Shown here piece by piece: positions 58,700 to 64,000 of a DNA stretch of 64,000 nucleotides. A program made the translations under genes and the position numbers. Position 1 is the stretch's first letter. Each line of letters opens with the position of its first letter. The stretch is from Ceratodon purpureus. Lineage: Eukaryota; Streptophyta; Bryopsida; Pseudoditrichales; Ditrichaceae. Location of the stretch: the NCBI GenBank assembly GCA_014871385.1, contig CM026423.1, positions 17,659,690 through 17,723,689 of the forward strand, given 5' to 3'. The notes beneath the pieces were generated by a model. That model was not told the origin of the DNA. It was given only the letters and a program-made list of their open reading frames with translations, and did no database searches.

Positions 58700-60500
58700 T
58701 GTTGAACGCTTCTGGTGAAGGTGCTGCATTTGGTAGAATTGGAGATCGGTTTCTGTTTGCAAGCAGGTTTCTTCCACTATCAGCGTTTCCTCATTCGACG
58801 CCGGGGAATTCAGGTTGGCGCTCACAGAAGAGGTACATGCCACTACTTGGTTGTCGTTGTGCAGTGGGATGTTGTGCCACTTATTGAGTTCGTTGTCAAA
58901 ATTGTTTTTTACGAGCGTCGGGTGCGTGGGTTTTGGTGGCCGGGGGTCTGTTTCGTCATTGGTTGTAGGAGGTTGCGAAGCATATGGTCTGCTTTGTTGT
59001 TCTGCCGTGTGGTTCGTTTTGTTTTCCGGTAGGGGTTGGTAGTCGTGGAATCCCGAAGCGCTCTCTTGGACGTTTTGGTAGAGGGAAGATGCATTTGTCA
59101 GCGGGAAGATGGTTTGTGTTCGATTGGCAGGGGTTGCTAGCCATTTTGTTTCCTTTGAGTCCACCGCCATCCGCGTATCCCAATCCTGGAGAGTTGTCAT
59201 GAAGGTTTTGGCTGCAGGTGGTTGGTTTCGTTTTGGTCGTAGGGGCTTGATTTTCTCTTTGATGGCGGGGATTGGTTTCTTCTACGATCGCTGGAGGTTG
59301 CGAGGCATTTAGTTTGCTTACCTGTACTGCTAACATCGCCCGCCGCCCATCGCCCATCGGCGTCGTCGCCGACGACGAATTGGCGTTCCGGAGCGCGGCG
59401 GACGCCTTGTGTCAGTTTCGTGTGACTAAACGGAACGTTTGTTGCATTCCGTTGCTGAGTGTGCCTTCTGCTGTTTTGCGTGCCTTCTGTTGCCATGCGT
59501 GCCTTTTGTCGACTCGAGGTAGTTCCGGGAGTTTCCTCAACCGGGCTGGATTGCCATTCGGGCGTGCTACCGTGAGCGGCTTGAGTCCAGGTAGTTCCAG
59601 TAGTTTCCTCCATAGGGCTAGATTACCATTTGGGCACGCCGTGCACGGCGGACGCCGTGTGTCGACTTAGCGCCGGGATCTCCCTCGCCGGGCTGAACTG
59701 CCATGGGGTGCGCTGCGGTAAACACCTTGTATCTAGGTGGCTCCACGAGCCGTCCTTCATGCCGTATTCCCATTCCAGAGCGCTGTCGAGGAGGTTTTCT
59801 TCTTGGGAAGTCGTTTCTACGTCTTTGGTTGCGGGATGTTAGCCTAGACCTCTGTCGCAGAGGTTGCGAGTCATTTGGTTTACCAACTAGCACTGCTGAA
59901 TCGTTCCAGTTGTCGGCGGATTGCCGTCACGGAGCGTTACTGTGGAGGTTTTGGACGTAGTTTTTCGTCCAAGTGTGTTCGTTTCATTTCGGGTCGCTGG
60001 AGCTTGTAAGACAGTGGGCAGCTTACTTCTTCTTCTCAAATAGTTCCATGAGCTACCCGCTCCCGGCGGAGTCAATTTCTATGAGCGTTGTTCTAAAGGC
60101 ATTGGTCGTAGAGATTCAAAACCAACAAGTCCATGGAGGAGACAGCTCATAGAGCTACATCGATACAAGGCGCAAACCAAGTCTATCACAAGGTGCTAGT
60201 TTGGCCTTCGATAACTGGAGGTTGCTTACCTTGCTGCCGAGGTAGGTCCATGATCTTCTCGCATCAGGCGTGTTCCATTCCACGCATTGCTTCAGAAAAT
60301 TTTGGTCGTGAGAAGTTGGTTTGATCTGCGGTTGGGGGGTCTAGTGAGCTACTCACCGTGGGTGGAATCGATTTCTAGAGCACCTCTGTAAAGGTTGGTT
60401 GTAAGTTGGTTGCAGGAAACTGGTTTGGTCTTTGATCGCTAGAGGCTGAGCGGCATGTGGTTTGCGTATTTTATGCTAGTGTGGGTCCTAGCTGATGTAA
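58700..60500 (+). repeat. Degenerate repeat region before Gly/Ala gene 2
   Basis: The segment TCGCTGGAGGTTGCGAGGC with a following TTTGGTTTGC recurs near 58963, 59288, 59852, 59990, 60207 and 60426 within GT-rich sequence. CATTTGG-GGT elements resemble those of the array at 53190-54360. No long frame is convincing. It occupies the same position relative to gene 2 as the other array does to gene 1. Confidence 0.55.
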
Positions 60501-61119
60501 TCCAGTTCCGCTCCTTCAGCAATGACATCGCCGGCACAACCGTTCCTTGAACTGGATTAATCTCTGTTTTATGTTAAATTTGTTTGAGTGTTCGGGCCGT
60601 CGTATCGTCGGCTGGTCTGGTTTGTTTTGTTCGTATCAGAAGAGGTCTGTTTACCGGTATTCTGTTTGAGAGTTCGTGAGTTCATTTGGGCTGAGTTGTA
60701 ACTTCGAGGTTGAAGGAATCTGTTGGGCTGATACTGGCCCGGGTTCTTGAGTTCTGGGTTTCGGATTTTGCTGTGCCCTTAAAAACAGACTTTATACCGG
60801 GAATAGTGGAGCCCATTCTCATGCAATATGAAAGTTCATTTCCATGCCATATGAAAGATGTATGAAAATTGTACTCCATGTAGTAGATCAATGCTGTTTG
60901 ACTTGTTTGACGAAAGAGTCGTGCAGAATTATAAACTTGTACTACTCCCTGTCGTATTCTAGATGGAAAAGTCACTTTTGGGCTCCTGTGAGGGTCAGTT
61001 TCTGCTGATGTGTCTGAGTTTGACTGCTGGGATCTGATGTTGCTGCACTAGCAGATTGCTTTGACCGGTGAAGGCTCCGGCACAAATTTTGGGAGCAGAG
61101 GTTGAGCCTCGATCCGATC

Positions 61120-62562
61120 ATGGCGGGAGTTGGTATCCCCCACGGTGATTTCTCTTCTCCCTGAGAGTTGTCAATACAGGCCCACCGGATTGGGTTTATG
61201 TTCACTTCATCCTTTTTATGCAGATCTATCCTGTCTTTTTTCTTTTTGGTTTATTATCTTGAAAGAATCATTGTTTTATAAGTGGCGCAAAGTCTGTGAG
61301 ATTGCTATTCAGTCACGGAACCATAAAGTATGAACTTGTCCGATGAGGGCCTTTGTGTGTACTTTACCTTCATTGCAATGAATTTCGTTCATTTGCTTCA
61401 AAAAAAATAAAAAAAAATAAAGTATGAACTTGTTACTGTCTTGCCGAATTGAGTCCCTTGCAAACTCCATGCTCTATGCTCTATTGGAAAGATTATTTCT
61501 ATGATTCGTACAAGACGATTGCTGTACCTGTTGGTGCTCCGGACATATGTAACAGGCTAGATTAAATGGTAACTTTTGGTGGCCATTGACCAGAATTAAA
61601 CAAAACTCATTCTTAGAAGTACATATCTGATTTAATGTCTGACTGGGGTGGTCGACTTAACCTGAACATGTCAGAATGCGACGATCATACTTTTGATTAC
61701 TTAGTCTAATAGGTTGAGGAGCTGTGAGGGTTCATTATTTGCTTACCTGCAATTCTAGCACGTAACTTTTAAAATGAGGAAATGGTGGAAACCGCACATA
61801 AAATTGACATTACAATTGATATTGGTTTCAGGAATGCTTGGTCTACCTGCTGGTGCTCAGAATCCTGGAGGTGGCGCTGGGATGCTTGCCGCTGCTCCAC
61901 CCGCCGGTGCTCAAATCTTTGGAGGTGGTGCTGGGGTGATTGCTGCCGCCGCGCCTGCAGCTGCTCCACCTATTGGAGGTGTTGGAGGAATGCTTGGTCT
62001 ACCTGCTGGTGCTCAGAATCCTGGAGGTGGCGCTGCGATGATTGGCGCTGCCGTGCCTGCAGCTGCTCCACCCATTGGAGGTGTTGGAGGGATGCTTGGT
62101 CTACCGGCTGCTGCTCAGAATCCTGGAGCTGGTGCTGGGATGATTGCCGCTGCTCCACCCGCCGGTGCTCAAATCTTTGGAGGTGGTGCTGGGGTGATTG
62201 CTGCCGTCGCGCTTGCAGCTGCTCCACCCATTGGAGGTGTTGGAGGAATGCTTGGTCTACCTGCTGCTGCTCAGAATCCTGGAGGTGGCGCTGGGATGAT
62301 TGCCGCTGCCGCGCCTGCAGCTGCTCCACCTATTGGAGGTATTGGAGGGATGCTTGGTCTACCGGCTGCTGCTCAGAATCCTGGAGGTGGCGCTGGGATG
62401 ATTGCCGCTGCTCCACCGGCTGGTGCTCAAATCTTTGGAGGTGGTGCTGGGGTGATTGCTGCACTTGGTCAAGGTCCTGTTCAACAAATGTTTAATATAG
62501 AAGAAGCTCTGGAAGGTCCCCCACTGCGAAGAAGCGAGGTTGGGCCGTTCTTCTCCTTTTAA
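61120..62562 (+). CDS. Gly/Ala-repeat protein 2 (251 aa), novel family with conserved C-terminal tail
   Basis: Exon 1 is 61120-61144 (MAGVGIPH plus one base, GTGATT donor). Exon 2 is 61832-62562 after TTGGTTTCAG. The joined frame of 252 codons ends at TAA. Exon 2 is built from alternating modules: MLGLPAGAQNPGGGAGM, then AAAPPAGAQIFGGGAGVIAA, then AAAPPIGGVGG, repeated four to five times with few changes, so the array expanded recently. The tail MFNIEEALEGPPLRRSEVGP plus an aromatic end is shared with gene 1. The low-complexity Gly/Ala/Pro body is probably disordered or self-associating (inference). No signal peptide. Function unknown. Confidence 0.8.
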
Positions 62563-63150
62563 GGAGATTCAATTTATGAAAGCATCAGTACGGAAGCTTC
62601 ACCATATCAGTCATTTAGATTTCAAGTTGCAGTTGATCTATACAGTCCCTCTGCGCTAGCACCTTGAAGTATCAGAAACCGTTTGGAGAATTATTCTGCC
62701 AAAAAGTTGATCGACAAGTGGAGAGCGGTACAGACTACTATTTTGTAGAATATAAGGTATATATTTGTTTCTATATAGTTGGGTAGAGATCCCAATCAAA
62801 AGTGCTGCAATTGTGGCCAGAATAGGTTTTTTCTACTAGCAACATGGCAGCAAGTTGGAAATCACTAAAATCCATTTAAAACAGTATTTGACTATGAAAG
62901 ACTATAAATTTACAGATAATGGGTCACCTTCTAGTTTTGTAAAAGTTATCTACCGTGTCATCTAGTAAATCACAAGCCTTTGTGGCCTTGTAGAGCCTTG
63001 TCAAAATATGTGCAAGAGATCCAAGATGGGAGTAAAACTGGGAATAAAAGCACACAAAATTATCTACTCGACATAAACAACGCGCTCAGCTGTAAATTTG
63101 AAAACATTATCCAAGTTGCAGCTAGATCACTTACCTTGAAAAAATCCTAC
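62563..63150. other. 3' flank of Gly/Ala gene 2
   Basis: Matches the 3' flank of gene 1 (55820-56040) in scattered blocks, for example TATAAGGTATATATTTGT against CAGGGTATATATTTATA, and AATCAAAAGTGCTGC. This shows that gene plus downstream region was duplicated together. Confidence 0.55.
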
Positions 63151-63159
63151 TCCTTTAGT

Positions 63160-63700
63160 GGCAGATCTGGACTTTTTGTTGCATTTGGATTCAGGCGCGC
63201 ATCTTCGAGTTTGGCCATGTGCTCTTTCATTCAGCACCGCCCTATTATACTCCAACGCAAATGTCCTTGTCCACTACCATAGTCATTCTTCAAGAGTTGA
63301 AACGAGGCAACCAAGAGAGAAATCACTCCTGCCGTAAGTACATATCCTAAGCTCTTACACTACACGAGGGTTTTGCAGATCATAGTCTAGAATCCTAGAT
63401 GACTGGAGTATCAACAGAGTTGAAGTTACAAGACGCGTGAAGGCTCACGACTGATAATACTCTTACATCGTTGTACTAGTCTAACATAGACACAGAACAT
63501 CGGACAAGATCCTAATGTCAGTCTGAAGCAGGTTTCAAACATCCGAAAAGCACACATTGAAGACTAGCGTTGGTTGTAGAAGATTCAAGTTCTAGACAGA
63601 ACTTACCACATATGCTATGCAATACTCGAACGAAGAGGACAGCGATGGCGGTGTCGACGAAGATATCTCAGTGAGGTGCAGACTACGGATTCGGGAGTGC
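63160..63700 (-). pseudogene. Minus-strand locus gamma, convergent with Gly/Ala gene 2
   Basis: The upstream part (about 63616-63690, GTAAGT donor near 63615) can be read as a hydrophobic exon DIFVDTAIAVLFVRVLHS or as ISSSTPPSLSSSFEYC. The frame that gives MSPPP in beta has ATA instead of ATG here. Downstream, MAKLEDARLNPNATKSPDL at 63217-63150 matches alpha's MVKLEDARG. A small length difference near 63395 disrupts the frame that is open in beta, so this copy is probably not intact. Confidence 0.35.
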
Positions 63701-63796
63701 ACCGTCAGCTAACACAGAACCAAAGCTACAGGGAAATGAGAGTGGCAGAATGCGGTGGAGAACTTCCCTTGCATGATCAACCCCAATCAAACTGGA

Positions 63797-63857
63797 TGAC
63801 AGTGCTGCCAACTCTGGATGACAGTGCTGCCAACTCTGGATGACAGTGCTGCCAACT
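63797..63857 (+). repeat. 22-bp tandem repeat, three units
   Basis: TGGATGACAGTGCTGCCAAC plus two bases repeated head to tail. Upstream of locus gamma on its strand. Confidence 0.9.
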
Positions 63858-64000
63858 CAGTGATGGAGTTCGCAGTTCCAAAGGTGGAGAAGCGTCTCAG
63901 ATTCTAAGTCAGGCACTGTAAAATCACCCATTATCAACGATTCCACCCCCAAAGATCTCTCTTCAAATATGACGAATTGTAAGGATTTGTTATGAAATAC

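Noticed and set aside
58547-59613. Asn/Thr/Pro-rich minus-strand frames
   Set aside because: Complement of the degenerate repeat region; frames change between units, as expected for non-coding repeats.
61782-62495. Cys/Trp/Arg-rich plus-strand frame over Gly/Ala gene 2, and Gln-rich minus-strand frames
   Set aside because: Periodic repeats keep all frames open; only the Gly/Ala frame shares the conserved tail with gene 1 and joins its first exon in phase.

Overview
The window looks like nuclear DNA of a land plant or a close streptophyte relative. Genes are split by short GT-AG introns, intergenic DNA is AT-rich, and the DnaJ gene at the left edge has the plant-type layout (N-terminal membrane segments, J domain, C-terminal Cys-rich part). 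Helitron, hAT-like and several TTAA- or TA-target elements are present. The TTAA-target elements would fit a non-flowering lineage better than a flowering plant, but this is only inference. No rRNA, tRNA, CRISPR or prokaryotic operon was recognised.

Layout. 0.2-4.3 kb (-): DnaJ membrane protein, running off the left edge. 4.6-9.7 kb: a possible tiny gene, a TTAA element with its empty site 4 kb away, a local duplication and unidentified coding-like fragments. 9.7-11.6 kb: a complete-ended but internally rearranged Helitron. 12.5-14.5 kb (+): a seven-unit minisatellite directly upstream of a TMEM205-like (DUF4149) gene. 15-35 kb: one gene present three times on the minus strand (A 17.0-16.0, B 26.4-24.9, C 35.1-34.2 kb), plus an exon fragment at 41 kb. 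All three copies splice to open frames of 164, 159 and 154 aa for a small single-pass membrane protein I do not recognise. They sit in a roughly 3-kb segmental duplication, with a LINE ORF1-like remnant next to B and several nested miniature transposons. 35.6-42 kb: more TTAA- and TIR-elements, including a head-to-head pair sharing one TTAA. 42.5-45.6 kb (+): a three-exon gene of unknown function (182 aa) with a GA-rich leader and a near-perfect hairpin in its leader intron. 50.4-51.4 kb: a hAT-like element with an 8-bp target duplication.

53-64 kb: two paralogous plus-strand units. Each has a degenerate GT-rich repeat region of 1-2 kb, then a 25-nt coding exon, then a Gly/Ala-rich exon ending in the shared tail MFNI(D/E)EAL...SEVGPFF. 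The proteins are 114 and 251 aa. Each unit is followed by a convergent minus-strand locus that has a third relative at 46.4-47.0 kb.

The strongest candidates for something undescribed are the triplicated small membrane protein family and the Gly/Ala-repeat gene pair with its repeat-built leaders. No functional link between the genes can be shown from sequence alone.
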